Origin: Lachnospiraceae bacterium
Lineage (GTDB): Bacteria; Bacillota; Clostridia; Lachnospirales; Lachnospiraceae
Direction of reading: 5' to 3'
DNA length: 6,215 nucleotides
Assembly: GCA_022798035.1 (NCBI GenBank)
Contig: JAAWLS010000153.1
Span: forward strand, 1 to 6,215
A model generated the notes under the pieces. The model was not told the origin of the DNA and did not search any database. It was given only the letters and a program-made list of their open reading frames with translations. A program made the translations under genes and the position numbers. Each line of letters begins with the position of its first letter. Within the stretch, counting starts at the first letter, position 1. Below are positions 1 to 5,557 of the stretch, piece after piece.

Positions 1-2
1 GG

Positions 3-36
3 GAGCCGTATACATCGAGAGGTGTAAGTACGGTTC
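3..36 (+). ncRNA. Group II intron domain V (catalytic hairpin)
   Basis: Thirty-four nucleotides fold as the standard domain V. The lower helix of eight pairs joins 3-10 (GAGCCGTA) to 29-36 (TACGGTTC). A two-base bulge (A27 G28) follows, then an upper helix joins 11-16 to 21-26, capped by the GNRA tetraloop GAGA at 17-20. The AGC triad typical of the catalytic core lies at 4-6. Length, bulge position and tetraloop all match the family, so the core looks intact. Whether the whole intron is active cannot be judged from here. Confidence 0.9.
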
Positions 37-97
37 TGGGGCGAGGCTATGGAAACCTGCTATGGAGACATAGCAAGGCGCTATAGTCTTAGCCTAC
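37..97 (+). ncRNA. Group II intron domain VI and 3' splice site
   Basis: Domain VI normally carries the bulged branch-point adenosine 7-8 nt from the intron end. Here AGGC (44-47) can pair with GCCT (92-95). A perfect 7-bp inner hairpin, TGCTATG-GAGA-CATAGCA, occupies 58-75. A91 lies seven bases from the proposed end and is a candidate branch point, but alternative pairings of 47-52 with 81-86 leave the exact fold open. The final ACAAAA places the exon junction at 97/98. Confidence 0.7.
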
Positions 98-171
98 AAA
101 ATAAATACCAGCAGAATCAAATGGATGGATTTTTTGCGTTTTAAATCCTTCTTCACTATTCTGAGATTCAT
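98..171 (-). pseudogene. FtsX-like ABC transporter permease, N-terminus only, interrupted by the group II intron
   Basis: An ATG at 171-169 follows a strong SD site (GGAGAGG, 7-nt spacer) and opens 25 codons. The protein begins MNLRIVKKDLKRKK, then SIH, then the hydrophobic run LILLVFIL. A short basic, Lys/Arg-rich cytoplasmic segment running into a first membrane helix, especially a KKDLKRKK-type motif, is typical of FtsX/MacB-type permeases of clostridia. These work with an ATP-binding subunit in peptide, lipid or antibiotic export or sensing. The frame meets TAG at 96-94, just inside the intron. The coding sequence is thus cut within its first membrane helix, at the intron boundary. The remainder should resume beyond the intron, left of the window. 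Because the intron is antisense to the gene, RNA splicing cannot repair this mRNA. The family assignment rests on 25 residues and should be read as probable. Confidence 0.65.
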
Positions 172-178
172 ATACCTA

Positions 179-190
179 CCTCTCCTCTCC
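179..190 (-). promoter_or_regulatory. Ribosome binding site of the interrupted permease
   Basis: On the minus strand the sequence AAAGGAGAGGAGAGG ends 7 nt before the ATG at 171. It contains two overlapping GGAGAGG units (190-184 and 185-179). The unit nearer the ATG has ideal spacing. This site decides the start and shows that the short frame is a real gene beginning despite its length. Confidence 0.7.
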
Positions 191-205
191 TTTTTTTCTG
201 CTGAT

Positions 206-211
206 ATTGTA
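206..211 (-). promoter_or_regulatory. Possible -10 box of the permease transcription unit
   Basis: Minus-strand TACAAT matches the sigma-A -10 consensus at five of six positions. It sits in AT-rich DNA between the upstream terminator and the ribosome site, and would give a leader of roughly 25-30 nt. No good -35 box is seen at 16-18 bp upstream, so the promoter may be weak or activator-dependent. Confidence 0.35.
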
Positions 212-261
212 ATATGGAAATTATTAATAAATCCTTAAATCATCTGCTTTCTGAACTCTCC

Positions 262-287
262 TTTTGCAAAGCCTGCATGCTGCAAAA
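262..287 (-). repeat. Inverted repeat upstream of the permease (possible operator)
   Basis: TTTTGCA (262-268) and TGCAAAA (281-287) form a perfect 7-bp inverted repeat with a 12-base centre that includes the palindrome GCATGC. It lies about 50 bp upstream of the possible -10 box and downstream of the preceding terminator. That placement suits a binding site for a dimeric activator, such as the two-component response regulators that often control FtsX-type exporters. The regulatory role is inference; no T run follows, so it is not a terminator. Confidence 0.3.
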
Positions 288-311
288 CAACAAATTTCAA
301 ATACAGACGCA

Positions 312-340
312 CATAAAAAGAGACCGCTGTAAAACAGCGG
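312..340 (-). terminator. Intrinsic terminator of the DUF5685/J-protein/flavodoxin operon
   Basis: Read on the minus strand, CCGCTGT-TTT-ACAGCGG (340-324) is a perfect 7-bp GC-rich stem followed by TCTCTTTTTATG. It lies 72 bases past the flavodoxin-family stop codon and ends that transcription unit before the permease unit begins. On the plus strand no T run follows the stem, so it acts in one direction. Confidence 0.88.
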
Positions 341-350
341 GTTCCACAGA

Positions 351-379
351 ATAATGTACGCTGCTGCGGCAGCCATTAT
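351..379 (-). other. Bulged hairpin in the 3' untranslated region of the flavodoxin-family gene
   Basis: ATAATG (351-356) pairs with CATTAT (374-379), and GCTGC (360-364) pairs with GCAGC (369-373) around a 4-base loop. A 3-base one-sided bulge (357-359) separates the two stems. A second small hairpin, CTGCA-3-TGCAG, lies at 392-404. GCTGCTGC (360-367) can alternatively pair with GCAGCAGC (401-408). With the terminator these make a structured 3' end that could stabilise the mRNA or release a small RNA; no function can be assigned. Confidence 0.4.
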
Positions 380-411
380 CCTGCGAAACCACTGCACTTT
401 GCAGCAGCCCC

Positions 412-933
412 TTAGGCGCAGTCTGAAGCACATTTCAGCACCTGGTTCACAAATTCTCTTGCATGTCTTAAATCCTCATCGTTGGGATGGAACAATGCCT
501 CGTCAAAATTCTGCAGCATTTTTTTCCTCCATACTTCCTGTCTGGAATCTTCCATGGGAATCTCATAATTCTCCCGTACTTTCATGGGCATCTTTCCCTG
601 GCAGAGAAAAGTTCCCATGTACTCACAGTCATCCGGAATCCACACATTCACCTTCTGCTCAATGCTCTTGTAATAGGCCTCCCCGCTTCCCATACCGCAG
701 GTGCCAAAGAGCGCAATCTTCTTCCCGCGAAGCTCCGAGAGCATGTCTATAATGGAAATATCACAGGTACCCCTGTTTGCCCAGAAACCGATAAAAAAGA
801 CATCTGCATCTTTCCCCTTGTATTCCTCTATACTCTGCATGTCTTTCGACATCCCTGGAAGTGCACTGAAAATCTCAGTAGCTATTTTTTTTGTATTTCC
901 AGTCTTACTGGAGTACACCACCATATAATCCAT
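412..933 (-). CDS. Flavodoxin-family protein (BilS-like, 173 aa)
   Basis: A single-domain flavodoxin-fold protein expected to bind FMN and carry electrons in the cytoplasm. The first strand and phosphate-binding loop are VVYSSKTGNTKKIA (about residues 5-18, with the T/S-x-T-G-N-T pattern). Further family features are FFIGFWANRGTCD, the strand IALFGTCGMG, and a late CQGKMPMKVRENYE segment. These resemble the flavodoxin_3-type proteins of clostridia, a group that includes BilS, the partner of bilirubin reductase BilR. No bilR is in this window, so the BilS name is only a suggestion. The start at 933 is chosen because AAAGGTG lies 6 nt before it; an upstream in-frame extension would run into the J-protein gene and lacks a comparable site. 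It lies 20 nt after the J-protein stop and is the last gene of its operon. Confidence 0.85.
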   Translation of the reverse strand: MDYMVVYSSKTGNTKKIATEIFSALPGMSKDMQSIEEYKGKDADVFFIGFWANRGTCDISIIDMLSELRGKKIALFGTCGMGSGEAYYKSIEQKVNVWIPDDCEYMGTFLCQGKMPMKVRENYEIPMEDSRQEVWRKKMLQNFDEALFHPNDEDLRHAREFVNQVLKCASDCA

Positions 934-953
934 GTTCTTCACCTTTTCCCGTT

Positions 954-1673
954 TCAGTATCTGCCATAAGGTACTCCTCCGCAGCAAAGGCCTCCCCCTC
1001 CGCAGCAGAGATTACACACAATATTTGCCAGACAGAGCTTCATACAGAAGTCACCGCCGCCTGCCATCGGGCTCCCGTAGCTCTGACGTCTGCCATAATA
1101 CCAGCTTCCTCCATTCTGAAGCTGTGCATACAGCTGCTGGTATTCCTGATTCCCCGGCTCCATGGAAACTGCTCTCTGGGCATGTTCCATGGCCGCCACA
1201 TTATTTCCCATTCCAGAATTGGCAATGGCACTGAGGTAATACCAGTGGGCATCCCGATTGCGGATTCCCTCCAAAACATTCAGAGCTTCCCTATAGTGTC
1301 CGCTTCTGATATAATTTGCAGCCGCCTGCTTGTGAACACTCTCTTCGTCTCCTCCGGAAGTTCTGCTCTGCTCCTGGCGTCTCTGATATCCTCCGAAAAA
1401 GTCTCCGAAATCCCAATAACTTCCCTCGAAGCCTCCCTGGCTCTGTCCGCCGGAACCTTGTCCATAACCGCTGGATGTTCCGTGCTCCTTCTCATACATT
1501 ATCTGCTGATAGGCCTGCTGTATCTCTTTGAATTTCTCTTCCGCCTGCTTCTTGTTGGGATTGTTCACATTGGCATCCGGATGATATTTTCTGCTCAGAG
1601 AGCGATAGGCTTTTTTGATTTCTTCATCCGAAGCATTTCTGTTCAGTCCAAGTACTTCATATGGATTATACAT
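954..1673 (-). CDS. J-domain (DnaJ-like) protein with TPR-like region and Cys-rich tail (239 aa)
   Basis: Residues 1-65 form a J domain (PYEVLGL start, HPD at 31-33, [11 protein letters not shown] in the last helix) that should stimulate the ATPase of an Hsp70 (DnaK). A Gly/Ser/Gln/aromatic-rich linker (about 65-110) follows, then a helical TPR-like region (about 113-183, [11 protein letters not shown]...[28 protein letters not shown] in outline). The protein ends in a short tail with seven cysteines between residues 210 and 231 (FCMKLC...CNLCC...LCCGG). It lacks the four CxxCxGxG zinc repeats and the C-terminal client domains of true DnaJ, so it is a type III J protein, not the housekeeping dnaJ. 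Its ATG lies inside the end of the DUF5685 gene (8-nt overlap), implying translational coupling. Client and tail function are unknown; the tail could bind metal or be lipid-modified. Confidence 0.85.
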   Translation of the reverse strand: MYNPYEVLGLNRNASDEEIKKAYRSLSRKYHPDANVNNPNKKQAEEKFKEIQQAYQQIMYEKEHGTSSGYGQGSGGQSQGGFEGSYWDFGDFFGGYQRRQEQSRTSGGDEESVHKQAAANYIRSGHYREALNVLEGIRNRDAHWYYLSAIANSGMGNNVAAMEHAQRAVSMEPGNQEYQQLYAQLQNGGSWYYGRRQSYGSPMAGGGDFCMKLCLANIVCNLCCGGGGLCCGGVPYGRY

Positions 1674-2532
1674 CTGATTCTCTCTCTTCCTGTTTCCCTG
1701 TTTCTCTCTGTTTCTCTCTGTTCCTTCTTACCTGTTCATACCGGCACCACACGCCGGAATATAATATGTTTCTCAAAATCTCTGTATTCTCTATAATGGG
1801 AAGGCGCTCAAAGGCTCTGGAGCATTCCGCCATCATCATACTCAGCAGCGCTTCCACCCTCTTCTCGAAATCTTCCTGCTCAAAGTCCTGCAGAAAAAGA
1901 TTGTAATTTCCCGTCTTCTTATCCTGCTCCACGTCCTCGTAGGCGTCCATCAGATAAATAAATTTCCCCAGGAAAAATCCCATCCGCCGCAGCTCCTGTT
2001 CCCACTCATCTCTGCGCCATACGAAAACTTCTCCCATAATCTCACCGAAATATCCTGACACTTCATCCGGACTGCTGCTGTTTCTCTGCTCGCACTGGTG
2101 AATCTGTTCTAATTTCTTCTGAAACAAAGCTGATTTCTCCGGATAGGCCTCCTCTGTTTTTTTGAATTTCTTTCTCAGGGAACCGGCAAAAATTCTCCGG
2201 GATATCTTGTGCTCGTCTTCCCAGTCGTCGAGACATTTGTGATACGTCAGAAGCAGATTCATATCTGCCCCATACCTGGTAAACTGATTCACCCTTGTGG
2301 GATGTCTCTCAAAGGGATGCGCCATACATTTCCTGCAGTCTGCCGCTGTCTCGGGCTCATAGAGACTGGTCAGCAGCAGAATCACAAAGGTCATATCATA
2401 GCTTAATGTAAACTGCCCTTTTCTGCCGAACTGTTCCTGCAGCGTCTTGCAGAGACCGCAGTAATAGGAACGATACAAGTCAAACTCTTTAAATTTCATC
2501 TCCGGTTTATTTACAATAACATATCCAAACAT
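1666..2532 (-). CDS. DUF5685 family protein (288 aa)
   Basis: Recognised as DUF5685 from the N-terminal pattern MFGYV..NKPE(M/L)[12 protein letters not shown] and LSYDMTF; the family has no established function. It is soluble-looking and mostly helical. Visible features: C25-x2-C28 and C66-x2-C69, which could bind a metal; LDDWEDE at 101-107, an exact DDxxD at 102-106; and [16 protein letters not shown] with following GNYN (189-211), giving D196-x3-D200-x3-D204. The two Asp motifs and helical character recall squalene/phytoene and other isoprenoid synthases, but this is inference. The C-terminus (270-288) is highly charged and encoded by a short tandem repeat. The ATG is preceded by GAGAGGA (4-nt spacer). 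It is first in its operon, behind a promoter at 2640-2667, and overlaps the J-protein gene by 8 nt. Confidence 0.8.
   Translation of the reverse strand: MFGYVIVNKPEMKFKEFDLYRSYYCGLCKTLQEQFGRKGQFTLSYDMTFVILLLTSLYEPETAADCRKCMAHPFERHPTRVNQFTRYGADMNLLLTYHKCLDDWEDEHKISRRIFAGSLRKKFKKTEEAYPEKSALFQKKLEQIHQCEQRNSSSPDEVSGYFGEIMGEVFVWRRDEWEQELRRMGFFLGKFIYLMDAYEDVEQDKKTGNYNLFLQDFEQEDFEKRVEALLSMMMAECSRAFERLPIIENTEILRNILYSGVWCRYEQVRRNREKQRETGKQEERESDV
1691..1724 (-). repeat. Short tandem 10-bp repeat in the 3' end of the DUF5685 gene
   Basis: The unit TTTCTCTCTG (plus strand) occurs twice in perfect tandem (1701-1710, 1711-1720). It is preceded by a diverged copy, TTTCCCTG (1693-1700), and followed by a partial one. 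It encodes the charged tail [11 protein letters not shown]. Ten is not a multiple of three, so gain or loss of one unit would shift the frame just before the stop codon that overlaps the J-protein start. Confidence 0.6.
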
Positions 2533-2639
2533 AATGTCCTCTCTGCAGGAAGATTAAGAAAGAATCCTGACGTATCTATACCGAAGTCCGCCTGCACCAT
2601 CGGCAGAATTCTTCCCATACTGACTGAACTGTTACATAT

Positions 2640-2667
2640 ATTCTAATCGTTCCTCAGGCAATTGCAA
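2640..2667 (-). promoter_or_regulatory. Probable sigma-A promoter of the DUF5685/J-protein/flavodoxin operon
   Basis: On the minus strand TTGCAA (2667-2662) and TAGAAT (2645-2640), 16 bp apart, match the -35 box at four and the -10 box at five of six positions. The predicted leader to the ATG at 2532 is about 100 nt. The rest of the 2533-2697 gap shows a 10-bp palindrome AATTGCAATT (2660-2669) over the -35 box and a 10-bp direct repeat ATTAAGAAAG (2553-2562 and 2667-2676). No convincing terminator for nadE is visible, so some read-through from nadE is possible. Confidence 0.5.
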
Positions 2668-2697
2668 TTAAGAAAGCAGAAACATTTTATAAAAACT

Positions 2698-4653
2698 TTA
2701 TAAATTCACATCTGTCTTATCCGTGTCGTGCTCTTGTTCCAGCTTTTCAATCTCCGCCATCCAAACCGCCGGACTGGCATCGCTTGGCATACGCAGGTCT
2801 CCTCTGGGGGACACGGCCACAGTTCCCACCTTCGGCCCGTCGGGAAGACAGGAACGTTTGAACTGCTGGGAGAAAAATCTTCTCACAAAAACTTTCAGCC
2901 ATTTCAAAATCACTTTCTCCCCGTAATTCTCCTGCCCGCGAAATGCATACACTGCAAGGCGGAAGATTTTTTCCGGGCCGAATCCGGAACGGAGCATATG
3001 ATACAAGAAGAAATCATGCAGCTCATAAGGCCCCACAATGTCCTCTGTCTTTTGAGAAATTTTTCCGTCTTCCGGCGGCAGCAGTTCCGGGCTCACCGGG
3101 GTGTCCAGCACATCCAGAAGCACATTTTTTAAAGTCTCGTCTCTGCAGGTATCTGCATAATAGCGCACCAGATGGCGCACCAAAGTCTTGGGCACGGATG
3201 CGTTCACCCCATACATGGACATGTGGTCTCCATTGTAAGTGGCCCAGCCCAGCGCAAGCTCTGACATGTCGCCGGTACCGATTACCATACCGTTTTCCTG
3301 ATTGGCAATGTCCATCAAAATCTGGGTGCGCTCTCTGGCCTGTCCATTTTCGTAAGTTACGTCGTGCGTATTCTCGTCCTGGGAAATATCACGAAAATGC
3401 ACCCGCACCGCCTCCTTGATGTCCACCTCTCTAAAGTCGGCTCCAAGACACTGAATCAAATGCACCGCATTGTCGTAGGTTCTGTCTGTGGTTCCAAATC
3501 CCGGCATAGTCACCGCATGGATTCCCTTTCGGTCAAGCCCCAGCAAGTCAAAGGCCCGCACAGTCACCAGAAGCGCCAGAGTAGAATCGAGTCCGCCGGA
3601 AATCCCAATTACTGCATTTTTGCATCCTGTGTGCTCCAGACGCTTTTTCAGGCCCATGGACTGAATCAAAAGAATCTCCTCACAGCGTTTCCGTCTCTCT
3701 GAACTCTTTCCCGGCACGAAAGGCAGCGCATCCACAGACCGGCTCAGCTCCGTCACCTCCTGTTTCAGATGGAAAGAAACTTCCTGATAATTTTCTGCCT
3801 GTCCAAGGAAAGTAGACATCCTTCTCCTCTGTCCTTTCAGCTTCTGCATGTCCAGCTCGCCGTAAACAGACTGATTGGCAAAACGCTCTGCCTCTGCCAG
3901 CATAATTCCATTTTCCGCAATCATATTGTGAGCAGAATACACCACATCCTGCGTGGACTCTCCCTCTCCGGCGCTGGCATAAATGTAACCGCAGATTAAC
4001 CGGGCCGACTGGCCTTCTATCAGATTTTTTCGATAAACATCCTTACCGGTAATCTCATCGCTTGCAGAGAGATTCACAATCACACTGGCGCCTGCCAGCA
4101 CATGGGAAATGCTGGGGGGCGCCGGCGTCCACAAATCCTCACAGATTTCCACACCAATTTTTAAATCCGGCATACTGTCCGCACAAAAGAGCAGATGGCT
4201 GCCCATTGGTACTTTGACATGCTCTGTCAAATCCACCTCCACAGTCTCTTCCATACCTGGCGTAAAATAACGGCCCTCATAAAACTCATTGTAATTGGGA
4301 ATGCACATTTTGGGCACCAGCCCCAGCACTTCTCCATTTCCCAGAACCGCCGCCACATTGTACAGTCTTCCATTCCACGCAAACGGCAGTCCCACAAACA
4401 CCAGCATATTTTTGCCGTTGGTCTCTGCCGCAATCTCAAGAAGCGCTTCTTTTGCCTGCTCTAACAGCGGTTCCATCAGAAATAAATCTCCGCAGGTATA
4501 ACCGGTAATACACATTTCCGGAAATACCGCCGCCACAGCTCTCTGCTGCTCCGCCTCTATTATTTTCTCTATGACTGCTTTCTTATTATAAGCGACGTCA
4601 GCCACCCGGACACGGGGCGTCACTGCTGCCACTCGGATAAATCCATCTTTCAC
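2698..4653 (-). CDS. nadE: Glutamine-dependent NAD+ synthetase (651 aa)
   Basis: Catalyses the last step of NAD+ synthesis: deamido-NAD+ + ATP + glutamine to NAD+ + AMP + PPi + glutamate. The N-terminal half is a nitrilase-type glutaminase domain with the Glu-Lys-Cys triad visible as E46 ([13 protein letters not shown]), K115 ([13 protein letters not shown]) and C171 (GVEICEDLW). The C-terminal half is the synthetase, with the ATP-binding loop [13 protein letters not shown] (SGGLDS at 352-357) and the [12 protein letters not shown] segment near 459-470. The length fits the long, glutamine-using form, so ammonia need not be supplied free. The start is GTG at 4653. It lies 28 nt after the hslO stop, so the two are probably co-transcribed. 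The gene looks intact. Confidence 0.97.
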   Translation of the reverse strand: MKDGFIRVAAVTPRVRVADVAYNKKAVIEKIIEAEQQRAVAAVFPEMCITGYTCGDLFLMEPLLEQAKEALLEIAAETNGKNMLVFVGLPFAWNGRLYNVAAVLGNGEVLGLVPKMCIPNYNEFYEGRYFTPGMEETVEVDLTEHVKVPMGSHLLFCADSMPDLKIGVEICEDLWTPAPPSISHVLAGASVIVNLSASDEITGKDVYRKNLIEGQSARLICGYIYASAGEGESTQDVVYSAHNMIAENGIMLAEAERFANQSVYGELDMQKLKGQRRRMSTFLGQAENYQEVSFHLKQEVTELSRSVDALPFVPGKSSERRKRCEEILLIQSMGLKKRLEHTGCKNAVIGISGGLDSTLALLVTVRAFDLLGLDRKGIHAVTMPGFGTTDRTYDNAVHLIQCLGADFREVDIKEAVRVHFRDISQDENTHDVTYENGQARERTQILMDIANQENGMVIGTGDMSELALGWATYNGDHMSMYGVNASVPKTLVRHLVRYYADTCRDETLKNVLLDVLDTPVSPELLPPEDGKISQKTEDIVGPYELHDFFLYHMLRSGFGPEKIFRLAVYAFRGQENYGEKVILKWLKVFVRRFFSQQFKRSCLPDGPKVGTVAVSPRGDLRMPSDASPAVWMAEIEKLEQEHDTDKTDVNL

Positions 4654-4659
4654 TGGGTG

Positions 4660-4666
4660 CTCCTTT
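4660..4666 (-). promoter_or_regulatory. Ribosome binding site fixing the GTG start of nadE
   Basis: AAAGGAG on the minus strand lies 6 nt before the GTG at 4653-4651, near-ideal spacing. No in-frame ATG with a comparable site is seen nearby, and the protein aligns with the family from this point, so GTG is the chosen start. Confidence 0.8.
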
Positions 4667-4681
4667 CTTTCACAATATCTC

Positions 4682-5557
4682 TCAATTATCCGCCAATAAT
4701 TTTTTCAAATCTTCCGGTGTAAATATATAGTGTTTGTCACAGAACTGGCAGTTCACCTCGATAGGTTCGTTATCGTCTATCATTTCCTGAATATCTTTTA
4801 CACCGATGCTGACAATGGCCTTTGTCACACGCTCCCTGGAGCAGTTACAGTGATAGCATACCGGGATTCTATCTGTAATCTCTAACCCTAGTTCTCCCAA
4901 TACCTGCTCCAGCAGTTCTTCCGGCGTAACTCCCTCATCCAGCAAATCCGTCACAGAAGTCACCTCCGCCACCTTCTTCTCAAGAGCCGCGATAACCTCT
5001 TCATCTGTGTCTGGCATAAGCTGCACAATAAATCCTCCGGCCTGGCGCACCGTGTTGTCTTTATTCATCAGCACACCCAAGCCCACTGCAGAGGGAACCT
5101 GCTCGGAAGTGGCAAAATAATACGTCAAATCTTCTGCAATTTCAGAAGTCTGCAGCGCCACTTGGCCCACATAGGGTTCTTTCAGTCCAAGGTCTTTGAT
5201 AACGCTTAAAATTCCTACGCTCAGAGCTCCTCCCACATCCAGTTTACCCTGTGTATTGGCTCCCAGCATCACATCCGGCACCTGAGGATATCCTTTGACA
5301 TTCCCTTTGCTGTCCGCTGTCACCGTCATTCCTTTGGCCGGACCGCCGCATTTAATTTGAAGGGTCAGCAAATCCTCCTCTCCCTTCATCATAACTCCCA
5401 TCATAGCTCCCCCTGTCAGAAGCCGTCCCAATGCCGCCGTAATCACCGGGCTGGTATTGTGGTATACTCTTGCCTGTTCCACCAAATCTCTGGAAGTAAT
5501 GGCAAACGCTCTGATTTGATGTTCTGCCGCCGTCCCTCTCACAATGTAGTCTCTCAT
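4682..5557 (-). CDS. hslO: Hsp33 redox-regulated holdase chaperone (291 aa)
   Basis: A cytoplasmic chaperone that is inactive when reduced and zinc-bound. Under oxidative plus unfolding stress it forms disulfides and holds unfolding proteins. Family features seen: N-terminal RDYIVRGTAAEHQIRAFAI, GRLLTGGAMMG (44-54), LQIKCGGPAKGMTVTAD (66-82), and the C-terminal zinc/redox switch C237-x-C239 (CNCSRERV) with C270-x2-C273 (CQFC). The 30-residue spacing between the pairs is normal. An extra Cys at 234 precedes the first pair. Its ATG overlaps the upstream methyltransferase stop (ATGA, 5557-5554), with GAGAGAGGA just before it, so translation is likely coupled. It is full length, with no defect seen. 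Confidence 0.97.
   Translation of the reverse strand: MRDYIVRGTAAEHQIRAFAITSRDLVEQARVYHNTSPVITAALGRLLTGGAMMGVMMKGEEDLLTLQIKCGGPAKGMTVTADSKGNVKGYPQVPDVMLGANTQGKLDVGGALSVGILSVIKDLGLKEPYVGQVALQTSEIAEDLTYYFATSEQVPSAVGLGVLMNKDNTVRQAGGFIVQLMPDTDEEVIAALEKKVAEVTSVTDLLDEGVTPEELLEQVLGELGLEITDRIPVCYHCNCSRERVTKAIVSIGVKDIQEMIDDNEPIEVNCQFCDKHYIFTPEDLKKLLADN

Larger units (their letters stand above)
1..97 (+). mobile_element. Group II intron, 3' end only (domains V and VI)
   Basis: The window opens in the last ~100 bases of a bacterial group II intron, a self-splicing retroelement that moves by reverse transcription. Seen directly: a complete domain V hairpin (3-36), then a domain VI-like stem-loop, then a terminal AC at 96-97, fitting the family rule that these introns end in AY. 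The 3' splice site is therefore placed after base 97 (uncertain by a few bases). The upstream ribozyme domains and any intron-encoded reverse transcriptase/maturase would lie left of the window on the plus strand. The intron runs opposite to every protein gene here and sits inside a minus-strand frame starting at 171. Intron class cannot be assigned from this fragment. Confidence 0.88.

Noticed and set aside
1..97. Structured RNA at the left edge read as a riboswitch or tRNA-like element
   Set aside because: The 34-nt hairpin with GAGA loop, two-base bulge and AGC triad matches group II intron domain V specifically.
235..316. Short minus-strand frame starting with GTG just after the terminator, ending ...GEFRKQMI
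   Set aside because: No ribosome site; it begins within the terminator T-run region and has no recognisable family.
224..433. Minus-strand frame of 69 codons with a hydrophobic AAAAAYIILWNPLF stretch, possible small membrane protein
   Set aside because: It starts inside the flavodoxin gene end, runs straight through the intrinsic terminator stem, and has no ribosome site; the WNPLFYSGLF stretch is simply the translated terminator.
934..987. N-terminal extension of the flavodoxin-family protein by 18 residues
   Set aside because: It would overlap the J-protein gene and lacks a good ribosome site; the ATG at 933 has AAAGGTG at proper spacing and starts right at the first beta strand.
891..1796. 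Long plus-strand open frame (301 codons) opposite the J-protein gene
   Set aside because: It lies antisense to well-supported J-domain coding sequence and shows low-complexity Ser/Leu-rich translation with no domain; a shadow frame.
2558..2590. Alternative promoter with -10 TATAGA near 2580 for the DUF5685 operon
   Set aside because: No acceptable -35 box at 16-18 bp; the TTGCAA/TAGAAT pair at 2640-2667 is better.
2641..2697. Intrinsic terminator after nadE
   Set aside because: Only AT-rich imperfect pairing (AAAGTTTTTATAAAATGTTT) is present; no GC-rich stem followed by a T run.
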